NCBI GenBank assembly: GCA_023458215.1
Contig: JAEXAJ010000148.1
Coordinates: 1 to 34,263 of the forward strand
DNA: 34,263 nt
From: Bacteroidota bacterium
Lineage (GTDB): Bacteria; Bacteroidota; Bacteroidia; Bacteroidales; Bacteroidaceae
Direction of reading: 5' to 3'
Position 1 is the first letter of the stretch; each line of letters opens with the position of its first letter. Shown in pieces: positions 6,984-14,715 of this stretch. The translations under genes were made by a program, and so were the position numbers. Below the pieces are notes generated by a model that was not told the DNA's origin, searched no databases, and worked only from the letters and a program-made list of their open reading frames with translations.

Positions 6984-7880
6984 ATGAATAAAATTATTGA
7001 ATGCGTTCCCAACTTCAGCGAAGGACGCGACCTGCAAAAGATAGACGAGATAGTAGCTCCTTTTCGTGCCCGTCAAGGCGTGAAATTGTTGGATTATAGT
7101 AATGATGAAGACCACAACCGCTTGGTAGTTACTGTTGTGGGTGAACCCGAACCGCTTCGAGAAGCAGTGCTCGAAGCTATCGGCGTGGCTGTGCGCCTTA
7201 TCGACCTCAACACCCATCAAGGCCAGCACCCGCGTATGGGAGCGGTGGATGTGGTACCTTTTATTCCCATCAAGAATGTGACGATGGAAGAAGCCGTTGC
7301 CCTTTCTAAAGAAGTGGCCGGGGAAGTGGCGAAACGTTATAACCTTCCCGTCTTCCTGTATGAGAAATCGGCTTCCGCACCCTATCGGGAAAACCTTGCC
7401 GCCGTGCGTAAAGGTGAATTCGAAGGAATGGGTGAAAAGATAAAGCAACCGGAATGGCATCCCGACTTCGGACCTGCCGAGAAGCATCCCACTGCCGGAA
7501 CTGTAGCCATCGGCGCCCGCATGCCTTTGGTAGCTTATAATGTCAACCTTAGCACTCCGAATTTGGAGATAGCCCATGATATAGCCAAGAAAATCCGTTT
7601 CATCGGTGGCGGTTTGCGTTATTGCAAAGCTATGGGGGTAGAGTTGAAAGATCGGGGCATTACCCAAGTCTCCATTAACATGACGGACTATACACATACC
7701 GCACTTTACCGTGCTTTTGAGTTAGTTCGCATCGAAGCCCGCCGCTATGGAGTGAGCATTGTGGGAAGTGAGATCATTGGACTTGTGCCTATGGAGGCGC
7801 TGATAGATACGGCATCCTATTACTTGGGATTGGAAAACTTTTCTATGCAGCAAGTGTTGGAAGCAAGAATCATGGAGTAG
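6984..7880 (+). CDS. ftcD: Glutamate formimidoyltransferase
   Basis: Transfers the formimino group of N-formimino-L-glutamate to tetrahydrofolate, releasing glutamate; fourth step of the pathway. At 298 aa it corresponds to the N-terminal transferase half of the bifunctional mammalian FTCD; the cyclodeaminase half is encoded separately at 9258 in this operon. The opening NKIIECVPNFSEGRD is the family signature, followed by DYSNDEDHNRLVVTVVG with the conserved His-Asn-Arg, and HPRMGAVDVVPFIP, which forms part of the folate/substrate pocket. GGAAG lies just 3 bp before the ATG. The 3' flank runs on to hutI after 30 bp. Secure. Confidence 0.96.
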   Translation: MNKIIECVPNFSEGRDLQKIDEIVAPFRARQGVKLLDYSNDEDHNRLVVTVVGEPEPLREAVLEAIGVAVRLIDLNTHQGQHPRMGAVDVVPFIPIKNVTMEEAVALSKEVAGEVAKRYNLPVFLYEKSASAPYRENLAAVRKGEFEGMGEKIKQPEWHPDFGPAEKHPTAGTVAIGARMPLVAYNVNLSTPNLEIAHDIAKKIRFIGGGLRYCKAMGVELKDRGITQVSINMTDYTHTALYRAFELVRIEARRYGVSIVGSEIIGLVPMEALIDTASYYLGLENFSMQQVLEARIME

Positions 7881-7910
7881 TAATCAGTTAAAATCAGCAA
7901 TCAAGTCATT

Positions 7911-9164
7911 ATGACAGAAAACCTTATCATCTTCAACGCCCGTGTTGTTACCCCGATAGGCTTTACCGCCCGACGGGGAACGGAAATGTCCGAACTTATC
8001 ATACTGGATAATGCTACGGTAGAAGTTACCGACGGCATCATTACCTATGTCGGCGCCAACCGTGGGGAGAACCGCGACGGTTACTACCAGCACTACTGGC
8101 ATTACAATGCCCGTGGCAAATGCTTGTTGCCCGGATTCGTAGATTCGCATACCCACTTTGTATTTGGAGGCGAACGTGCCGAGGAGTTTTCCTGGCGCCT
8201 GAAAGGCGAAAGCTACATGTCCATTATGGAACGTGGCGGTGGAATTGTAAGTACGGTAAAAGCCACCCGCGCCTGCAATTTCATCCAGTTGCGTGGCAAA
8301 GCCGAAGGCTTTCTGAAACAGATGAGCACTATGGGGGTAACTACCGTAGAGGGAAAAAGTGGCTACGGACTAGACAGGGAGACTGAACTTCTCCAACTTC
8401 GCGTCATGCGTAGCCTGAATAACGATGAACATAAACGGGTGGATGTTGTGTCGACTTTCCTCGGCGCCCACGCCGTGCCCGAAGAGTACAACGGACATAC
8501 GGACGATTACGTCGATTACCTCATTCGTGAAATTCTGCCGGTCGTGGCTCAAAATAACCTTGCCGAGTTTTGCGACGTCTTTTGTGAACAAGGAGTCTTT
8601 TCCATCGAACAATCCCGCCGTCTGCTACTTGCTGCCAAGGAAATGGGATTTGCTTTGAAACTCCATGCTGATGAAATAGTCCCTTTGGGCGGTGCCGGAT
8701 TGGCAGCCGAACTTTCGGCCGTTTCAGCCGATCACCTGCTGCATGCTTCCGATGCCGATATCCGTGCTATGGCAGATAAAGGTGTGGTAGCCACCCTGCT
8801 TCCTCTGACTGCTTTTGCGTTGAAAGAACCCTACGCCCGCGGACGGGAGATGATTGATGCCGGTTGTGCCGTAGCCCTTGCTACCGATCTCAATCCCGGC
8901 AGTTGTTTCTCCGGTTCCATTCCTCTTACCTTCGCCCTGGCGTGCATCTACATGAAGCTAAGCATTGAAGAAGCTATCACCGCCCTCACCCTGAATGGTG
9001 CTGCCGCATTGAATCGTGCTGATAGCATCGGCAGTATCGAGGTAGGCAAGAAAGGCGATTTTGTATTGCTGAATACAGATAATTATCATTTCCTACCTTA
9101 TTATATAGGTATGAATTGCATAAATACTACGATTAAGGAAGGGGTGATATATCCTACCCCCTGA
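7911..9164 (+). CDS. hutI: Imidazolonepropionase
   Basis: Hydrolyses 4-imidazolone-5-propanoate to N-formimino-L-glutamate, third step of the pathway. A 417-aa metal-dependent hydrolase of the amidohydrolase superfamily: metal ligands H80 and H82 in GFVDSHTHFVFGG, later ligand His in ALKLHADE, a further conserved His in SADHLLHAS, and the metal/catalytic Asp in LATDLNPGS. The last codons (Pro-Thr-Pro-stop) lie inside the left arm of the palindrome at 9155-9243, so this repeat supplies the stop codon. It is followed by fchA after a 93-bp spacer. Secure. Confidence 0.96.
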   Translation: MTENLIIFNARVVTPIGFTARRGTEMSELIILDNATVEVTDGIITYVGANRGENRDGYYQHYWHYNARGKCLLPGFVDSHTHFVFGGERAEEFSWRLKGESYMSIMERGGGIVSTVKATRACNFIQLRGKAEGFLKQMSTMGVTTVEGKSGYGLDRETELLQLRVMRSLNNDEHKRVDVVSTFLGAHAVPEEYNGHTDDYVDYLIREILPVVAQNNLAEFCDVFCEQGVFSIEQSRRLLLAAKEMGFALKLHADEIVPLGGAGLAAELSAVSADHLLHASDADIRAMADKGVVATLLPLTAFALKEPYARGREMIDAGCAVALATDLNPGSCFSGSIPLTFALACIYMKLSIEEAITALTLNGAAALNRADSIGSIEVGKKGDFVLLNTDNYHFLPYYIGMNCINTTIKEGVIYPTP

Positions 9165-9243
9165 ACCCCCTAAAGGGGGAAGTGGATACTCTCCAGATAA
9201 TAATTAAAACTATTCTCCGCCCCCTTTAGGGGGACGAGGGGTA
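9155..9243. repeat. Intergenic palindrome, CCCCCTAAAGGGGG family (hutI-fchA spacer)
   Basis: Arms 9155-9182 and about 9217-9243 are inverted copies with a few mismatches. Each arm is itself a palindrome: CCCCCTAAAGGGGG (9166-9179) and CCCCCTTTAGGGGG (9220-9233). A 35-bp AT-rich centre separates them. The hutI stop codon (9162-9164) is within the left arm. A nested palindrome of this shape can fold either as two short hairpins or one long one. Confidence 0.85.
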
Positions 9244-9257
9244 AAAACAATAATATT

Positions 9258-9887
9258 ATGCTAGTCGATTTAACAGTAAAAGAATTCTTGAATAAAGTAG
9301 CAGGAAGCGATCCGGTACCCGGTGGCGGAAGCATTGCTGCATTGAATGGTGCCATAGCTTCGGCTCTGGCAGCCATGGTTGCTAACCTTACTCTCGGAAA
9401 GAAAGGCTATGAACCTCATGAGGAACTGATGCAATATATCTCGGATGTAGCTCTACAGCAAAAAGAGATGTTTGTAGCCGATATAGACCGTGATTCGGAT
9501 GCATACGACAGTGTATTTGCCTGCTTCAAAATGCCTAAAACTACTGATGAAGAAAAAGCGGCCCGTAGCGCGGCTATTCAGGAAGCTACTAAATATGCGG
9601 CCCTTGTACCCATGCAGGTGGCACGCAATGCCTACAAGCTAATGACCATCATCGTGGATGTGGCACGCCTTGGCAATCGCAACGCCGTGACTGATGCTTG
9701 TGTGGCTATGATGTCTGCCCGCTCTGCCGTTTTGGGGGCATTGATGAATGTGCGCATCAACCTGGGTTCCCTGAAAGATAAAGAGTTTGTGGCCCAACTT
9801 CAAACCGAAGCCGACGAACTGGAACAGCTTGCTTGCGCAAAAGAAAAAGAATTGTTGGATGAAATCAATCAAGAGCTGAAAGTATGA
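9258..9887 (+). CDS. fchA: Formimidotetrahydrofolate cyclodeaminase
   Basis: Converts 5-formimino-tetrahydrofolate to 5,10-methenyl-tetrahydrofolate and ammonia, finishing the pathway and feeding one-carbon metabolism. The 209-aa all-helical protein matches the cyclodeaminase (C-terminal) half of bifunctional FTCD. The N-terminal signature SDPVPGGGSIAALNGAIASA, with the folate-binding Pro-Gly-Gly-Gly turn, is near residues 17-36. The start MLVDLTVKEFLNKV is the normal family start. The stop TGA overlaps the hutH start by 4 bp (ATGA), which indicates translational coupling. Secure. Confidence 0.95.
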   Translation: MLVDLTVKEFLNKVAGSDPVPGGGSIAALNGAIASALAAMVANLTLGKKGYEPHEELMQYISDVALQQKEMFVADIDRDSDAYDSVFACFKMPKTTDEEKAARSAAIQEATKYAALVPMQVARNAYKLMTIIVDVARLGNRNAVTDACVAMMSARSAVLGALMNVRINLGSLKDKEFVAQLQTEADELEQLACAKEKELLDEINQELKV

Positions 9888-11380
9888 ATAATGTCTATTA
9901 TGTCGGATCAGGAGAGCTTACCTTCGACCTTATCGAACGTATCATCAACGAGAACCTGAAACTTGAATTGGCTCCCGAAGCCAAGCAGCGTATACAGAAA
10001 TGCCGCGATTACCTCGATCAGAAAATCGCCCAATCCGATGAACCTCTTTACGGAATCACTACCGGTTTCGGTTCTTTGTGTTCCAAGAACATCTCGCCCG
10101 ACGAACTGGGTACTTTGCAGGAAAACCTGATTAAAAGTCATGCTTGCAGCGTAGGCGAGGAGATACGTCCCGTTATCATCAAGTTAATGATGTTACTCAA
10201 AGCGCATGCCCTCTCTTTGGGACATAGCGGTGTACAAGTAATCACCGTACAGCGCATTCTCGATTTCTTCAATAACGATGTTATGCCCATTGTCTACGAC
10301 CGTGGCTCACTGGGGGCTTCAGGCGACCTGGCTCCCCTTGCCAATCTGTTCTTACCTCTCATCGGCGTGGGCGATGTGAACTATAAAGGCAAGAAGCGCG
10401 AAGCTATCAGCGTACTTGATGAATTTGGCTGGGAACCCGTAAGACTCATGAGTAAAGAAGGCCTTGCGTTACTTAACGGTACGCAATTTATGAGTGCCAA
10501 TGGCGTATTTGCTATTCTCAAAGCCTTCCGTCTCTCTAAGAAAGCCGACTTGATAGCTGTCCTTTCCCTCGAAGCGTTTGACGGTCGTATCGATCCTTTC
10601 ATGGATTGCATCCAGCAAATCCGTCCCCACAAAGGACAGATAGAAACAGGAGGTAACTTCCGCCGTTTGCTCGAAGGAAGTGAGATTATATCCCGTCCCA
10701 AGCAACATGTGCAGGATCCTTATTCTTTCCGCTGTATCCCCCAGGTGCATGGTGCTACGAAAGATGCCATTCATTACGTAGCTTCTGTTTTGCTGACTGA
10801 GATAAATTCCGTTACGGATAATCCTACCATCTTTCCCGATGAAGATCGTATTATTTCAGGAGGTAACTTCCACGGTCAACCCCTTGCCATCTCATACGAT
10901 TTCCTAGGCATTGCTCTTGCCGAATTGGGCAATATTTCCGAGCGTCGTGTTGCCCAGCTTATTATGGGTTTGCGCGGACTTCCCGAATTCCTTGTTGCCA
11001 ATCCGGGGCTGAATTCCGGATTTATGATTCCCCAATATGCTGCCGCCTCAATGGTTAGCCAGAATAAAATGTACTGTTATGCCGCCAGCACAGACTCCAT
11101 CGTTTCCAGCAACGGACAGGAAGATCATGTAAGTATGGGTGCCAATGCAGCTACAAAACTTTACCGCATCATGGATAATTTGGAACATATACTCTCGATT
11201 GAGTTGATGAATGCCGCCCAAGGTATCGACTTCCGCCGTCCGTTGAAGACATCGCCAATTTTAGAAAGATTTCTCCATGAGTACCGTAAAGAAGTTCCTT
11301 TTGTAAAAGACGATATCGTGATGTACAAAGAGATTCATAAGACAGTTGCATTTCTCAGCCGGACGAAGTTCGACTATTAA
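9884..11380 (+). CDS. hutH: Histidine ammonia-lyase
   Basis: Removes ammonia from L-histidine to give urocanate, first step of the pathway, although the gene is last in the operon. 498 aa, usual family length. The Ala-Ser-Gly triplet that cyclises to the MIO electrophile is A145-S146-G147 in DRGSLGASGDLAPLANL. Other conserved segments are YGITTGFGSLC near the N-terminus, LNGTQFMSA, and QEDHVSMGANAATK near the C-terminal part. It overlaps fchA by 4 bp. The transcript probably ends at the 17-bp hairpin 11434-11471. Secure; tyrosine or phenylalanine ammonia-lyase is excluded by the hut neighbours rather than by residues I can check. Confidence 0.96.
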   Translation: MNNVYYVGSGELTFDLIERIINENLKLELAPEAKQRIQKCRDYLDQKIAQSDEPLYGITTGFGSLCSKNISPDELGTLQENLIKSHACSVGEEIRPVIIKLMMLLKAHALSLGHSGVQVITVQRILDFFNNDVMPIVYDRGSLGASGDLAPLANLFLPLIGVGDVNYKGKKREAISVLDEFGWEPVRLMSKEGLALLNGTQFMSANGVFAILKAFRLSKKADLIAVLSLEAFDGRIDPFMDCIQQIRPHKGQIETGGNFRRLLEGSEIISRPKQHVQDPYSFRCIPQVHGATKDAIHYVASVLLTEINSVTDNPTIFPDEDRIISGGNFHGQPLAISYDFLGIALAELGNISERRVAQLIMGLRGLPEFLVANPGLNSGFMIPQYAAASMVSQNKMYCYAASTDSIVSSNGQEDHVSMGANAATKLYRIMDNLEHILSIELMNAAQGIDFRRPLKTSPILERFLHEYRKEVPFVKDDIVMYKEIHKTVAFLSRTKFDY

Positions 11381-11433
11381 TACCTCCCAATATATCTTCT
11401 AGAAATATAATAATTATTAATCTTTATAGCTGT

Positions 11434-11471
11434 AGAAAGAAAACTTAATCTATGGATTGAGTTTTCTTTCT
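11434..11471. terminator. 17-bp hairpin after hutH, touching the tetR promoter
   Basis: Arms 11434-11450 and 11455-11471 pair with a single G-U/mismatch around a 4-nt loop (TATG). It lies 54 bp after the hutH stop and can end the hut transcript, though the T-rich part is inside the stem rather than after it. Its last base is the first base of the TATATTTG element used for tetR, so it could also be an operator for the TetR protein. Confidence 0.6.
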
Positions 11472-11478
11472 ATATTTG
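11471..11478 (+). promoter_or_regulatory. -7 element TATATTTG of the tetR-efflux operon
   Basis: A perfect TAnnTTTG match 62 bp before the tetR start. No good -33 TTTG is visible at the expected distance; that region is occupied by the 17-bp inverted repeat. Confidence 0.6.
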
Positions 11479-11539
11479 TCCCGTTTTATTCCGATAATGA
11501 ATAATAGAGAACTGTTTTTGGTTTTAAAAAAAGGAAGAA

Positions 11540-12205
11540 ATGGGAGAACATGCAAAACAGACAGCTGCACGGTTAGAGTTAAGAGAACGGATACTTGAAA
11601 CTGCCAGGGGATCATTTTCTACACATGGTATCAAAAGTATTACTATGGATGATATCGCCGCATCCTTAGGCATCTCTAAACGTACACTTTATGAGGTGTT
11701 TCCTGATAAAGAAACATTGCTCGAAGAGTGTATTCAGAAGGGTAGGGAGGAAGCGGAAGTATTCTTGAAAGAAGTACTGGCTAACTCCGCCAATGTACTT
11801 GAAGTCTTATTGAAGTGCTACCAACGAAGCATTGAGAAATTCCACGCTACAAATAAAAAGTTTTTCGAGGATATAAAGAAATATCCCAGAGCATACGAAC
11901 TGATGAAGAAAGATCATAATCGCAATTCGGAAGATGCTATCAATTTCTTTAAAGAAGGAGTGACACAAGGCATCTTTCGTGCAGATGTGAATTTTGCTAT
12001 TGTCAGTATGTTGGTGCGCGAGCAGTTGGACTCATTGATGCACACGGAACTTTGCAATCAATATTCTTTTTTAGAAGTTTATGAAGCAATTATGTTCACG
12101 TTCTTGCGTGGAGTCTCTACCGAGCGAGGAGCGGCCGAACTGGAAAGCTTTATTCGTGAATACCGTAAGAAACAAGTTCTTAGCGGTGAAAGAAACAATA
12201 AGTAA
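11540..12205 (+). CDS. TetR/AcrR-family transcriptional regulator
   Basis: A 221-aa one-component repressor. The N-terminal helix-turn-helix spans about residues 14-60: RILETARGSFSTHGIKSITMDDIAASLGISKRTLYEVFPDKETLL, split here by the usual TetR pattern of T-x-x-x-I-A-x-x-x-G-x-x-x-x-x-x-Y-x-x-F. The C-terminal ligand-binding domain is helical and not recognisable at the residue level. The ATG at 11540 is preceded by AAGGAAG. It is the first gene of an operon with TolC-type protein, adaptor, RND pump and a PII-like protein; the gap to the next gene is 21 bp. It therefore probably represses its own operon in response to a pump substrate. The candidate operator is the inverted repeat ending at the promoter. 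Confidence 0.9.
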   Translation: MGEHAKQTAARLELRERILETARGSFSTHGIKSITMDDIAASLGISKRTLYEVFPDKETLLEECIQKGREEAEVFLKEVLANSANVLEVLLKCYQRSIEKFHATNKKFFEDIKKYPRAYELMKKDHNRNSEDAINFFKEGVTQGIFRADVNFAIVSMLVREQLDSLMHTELCNQYSFLEVYEAIMFTFLRGVSTERGAAELESFIREYRKKQVLSGERNNK

Positions 12206-12226
12206 CAAACTAGCTATTATTATTTT

Positions 12227-13582
12227 ATGAAGATGCAGAAATTTTTGGCGGAAAGGGTATTGTTAGCAGCCACTATATTGTGTATAGGTGGCTATGTACA
12301 TGCACAAGAGGCTAAAGAAACCTTGACCTTGAACCTTGACAAAGCAATAGAAATTGCTTTGAGCGATAACCCTACTATTAAGGTGGCGCAAGAGGAGATT
12401 GCTTTAAAGAAGGTGACACACAAGGAGACTTGGCAAAACTTACTACCCGAAGCAAGTATTGGCGGAACGTGGAATCACACGATTACTGCTGCACAGATGA
12501 ATCTTGGCGGTCAATCCTTCAAGATGGGTATGGACAACTCAAATACGGTAAGTGGTGTACTCAACATCAGTTTGCCTATATTTGCTCCTAGTGTGTATCG
12601 TGCCATGTCGATGACAAAGACCGATATCGAATTGGCGGTAGAGAAATCACGTGCTTCCAAGCTGGATTTGGTGAATCAGGTAACGAAAGCGTATTATCAG
12701 TTGATGTTATCGCAAGACTCTTACGACGTGTTGCAAAAGAGCTATAAGTTGGCCGAAGACAATTTCAATATTGTCAATGCCAAGTATCAGCAAGGTGCTG
12801 TGAGCGAGTTCGACAAGATTAGTGCAGAGGTGCAGATGCGCAGCATTAAGCCCAACGTAATCTCTGCGAGCAATGCCGTAACTTTGTCAAAATTGCAACT
12901 GAAAGTATTGATGGGAGTTACAGCCGATGTGGATATCAAGATCGACGACTATCTGACTAATTACGAAACTTCGTTGTTTGCCAACGAACTGGGGCAGCCC
13001 GATGCAACGTTGGACAATAATACTACCATGAAGCAATTGGAATTGAACCGGATGATGCTTCAACAGAATATCAAGAGCTTGCGTACTAATTTCATGCCTA
13101 CACTGGGTATGAACTACTCTTACCAATACCAATCTTTGTATAATGATAATTGGAACTTATTCAATTATAATTGGGGAGGTAGTTCTTCTTTGGTATTCAA
13201 CCTGAGTATTCCTTTATATAAGGCGAGCAACTTCACCAAGCTGAAATCAAACCGTATTCAGATACGCCAGTTGGACCAGAATCGCATTGATACGGAACGT
13301 AAACTGAACATGCAGATAACCAGCTATCAGAATAATATGGCTGCCAGTTCCGAGCAAGTAGTCAGTAATCGCGAGAACGTGATGCAGGCACAGAAAGCGG
13401 TACAAATTGCAGGCAAACGTTATGAAGTGGGCAAGGGTACGGTTCTCGAACTGAATACTTCGCAAGTGCAACTCACAGAAGCTGAACTGACCTATAACCA
13501 GTCTATTTACGACTATCTGGTATCTAAGGCAGATCTCGACCAGATATTGGGCAAAGATTATTTAATTAATGAACAGAAATAA
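12227..13582 (+). CDS. TolC-family outer-membrane efflux protein
   Basis: A 451-aa outer-membrane factor that forms the exit duct of a tripartite efflux pump. The signal peptide is at residues 1-26 (cleavage near VHAQE). Two internally similar OEP halves follow, each starting with long amphipathic coiled-coil stretches: the first at about 30-230 (IALSDNPTIKVAQEEIALKK) and the second at about 260-445 (QKAVQIAGKRYEVGKGTVLE). No lipobox Cys is present, unlike the outer-membrane protein of the second pump at 31532. The start may be ATG 12227 or 12233. It ends 13 bp before the adaptor's preferred start, with an upstream in-frame ATG of the adaptor overlapping its end. Confidence 0.9.
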   Translation: MKMQKFLAERVLLAATILCIGGYVHAQEAKETLTLNLDKAIEIALSDNPTIKVAQEEIALKKVTHKETWQNLLPEASIGGTWNHTITAAQMNLGGQSFKMGMDNSNTVSGVLNISLPIFAPSVYRAMSMTKTDIELAVEKSRASKLDLVNQVTKAYYQLMLSQDSYDVLQKSYKLAEDNFNIVNAKYQQGAVSEFDKISAEVQMRSIKPNVISASNAVTLSKLQLKVLMGVTADVDIKIDDYLTNYETSLFANELGQPDATLDNNTTMKQLELNRMMLQQNIKSLRTNFMPTLGMNYSYQYQSLYNDNWNLFNYNWGGSSSLVFNLSIPLYKASNFTKLKSNRIQIRQLDQNRIDTERKLNMQITSYQNNMAASSEQVVSNRENVMQAQKAVQIAGKRYEVGKGTVLELNTSQVQLTEAELTYNQSIYDYLVSKADLDQILGKDYLINEQK

Positions 13583-13595
13583 AAAGAACAACGAT

Positions 13596-14609
13596 ATGAA
13601 AAAAAGTTTTCAATTGATAGCTCTCCTTGCTATTGTAATGTTGGGAGCATGTACTGGAAGCAAGGACAAAACTGCAGAAACGGTAGACGAAAAGCCAAGA
13701 GTAAAATTGGCTGATGTATCAGCACGTCCGGTAGAACAGATTCAGGAATACACCGCTACGGTAGAAGCTGAGGTAAAGAATAACATCGCTCCTTCTTCTC
13801 CCGTCCGTATCGACCGGATTTGGGTGGAAGTGGGTGATCGTGTGGCCAAAGGTCAGAAGGTGGTAAGCATGGATGCTGCCAACCTGAAGCAAACCAAATT
13901 CCAACTGGATAATCAGGAGATCGAATTTAAACGTATAGACGAATTATACAAAGTAGGCGGTGCTTCCAAATCAGAATGGGATGCAGCTAAAATGGCTTTG
14001 GATGTAAAGAAGACCGCTTATAATAACTTGCTGGAAAATACATCGTTGGTTAGTCCCATTAGTGGCGTGGTAACGGCACGCAACTATGATAGCGGCGATA
14101 TGTATAGCAGTAATAACCCCGTATTAGTAGTGGAACAAATTACTCCGGTGAAACTGTTGATTAATGTTTCCGAAACCTACTTTACCCAAGTAAAGAAAGG
14201 AACTCCTGTGTCTGTTAAGCTCGATGTATATGGTGACGAAGCCTTTGAAGGGGTTATCAGTTTGGTTTATCCTACGATAGATGCTGCTACCCGTACATTC
14301 CCTGTGGAAATAAAGTTGGCTAATAGAGACCAGAAGGTACGTCCGGGAATGTTTGCCCGCGCTACTCTCGATTTTGGTGCGCAAGATCACGTGGTGGTTC
14401 CTGATTTGGCCATTGTGAAGCAAGCCGGTTCCGGCGACCGTTATGTATATGTATACAAAGATGGCAAGGTCTCTTACAATAAGGTAGAACTGGGACGTCG
14501 TATGGGTACTGAATATGAGTTGATTTCCGGTGTTCCCGATAATTCCAAAGTTGTAATTGCCGGTCAGACAAAGCTGGTAAATGGTATGGAAGTAGAGGTA
14601 GAAAAGTAA
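13596..14609 (+). CDS. RND efflux periplasmic adaptor lipoprotein
   Basis: A 337-aa membrane-fusion protein linking the inner-membrane pump to the outer-membrane duct. Residues 1-20 form a lipoprotein signal (MKKSFQLIALLAIVMLGAC) with lipobox L-G-A-C. Then come a barrel-sandwich half (EYTATVEAEVKNNIAP...), a short helical hairpin (about 90-130), the second lipoyl half (SLVSPISGVVTARNYDSGD) and a beta-barrel/proximal domain. An ATG at 13569 overlaps the tolC end, but it would place nine polar residues before the signal peptide, so 13596 is preferred. The 106-bp gap to the pump holds a palindrome. HlyD/AcrA-type assignment is secure; substrate unknown. Confidence 0.92.
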   Translation: MKKSFQLIALLAIVMLGACTGSKDKTAETVDEKPRVKLADVSARPVEQIQEYTATVEAEVKNNIAPSSPVRIDRIWVEVGDRVAKGQKVVSMDAANLKQTKFQLDNQEIEFKRIDELYKVGGASKSEWDAAKMALDVKKTAYNNLLENTSLVSPISGVVTARNYDSGDMYSSNNPVLVVEQITPVKLLINVSETYFTQVKKGTPVSVKLDVYGDEAFEGVISLVYPTIDAATRTFPVEIKLANRDQKVRPGMFARATLDFGAQDHVVVPDLAIVKQAGSGDRYVYVYKDGKVSYNKVELGRRMGTEYELISGVPDNSKVVIAGQTKLVNGMEVEVEK

Positions 14610-14613
14610 TTAT

Positions 14614-14703
14614 AAATGAAGAATTAAGAATTAAGAATGAAGAATTACCATGCGGTGTAGATGCGCAGCAAATTCTTCATTCTTCATTCATCATTCTTAA
14701 TTA
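14614..14703. repeat. Intergenic palindrome, AAGAATGAAGAATT family (adaptor-pump spacer)
   Basis: The perfect stem AAGAATGAAGAATT at 14633-14646 pairs with 14671-14684. A 24-bp centre (with short complementary TGCG/CGCA) lies between, and degenerate repeats of the same motif extend both arms. The same stem sequence occurs at 6898-6956, with a different centre. Confidence 0.85.
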
Positions 14704-14715
14704 ATAAAGAATAAC

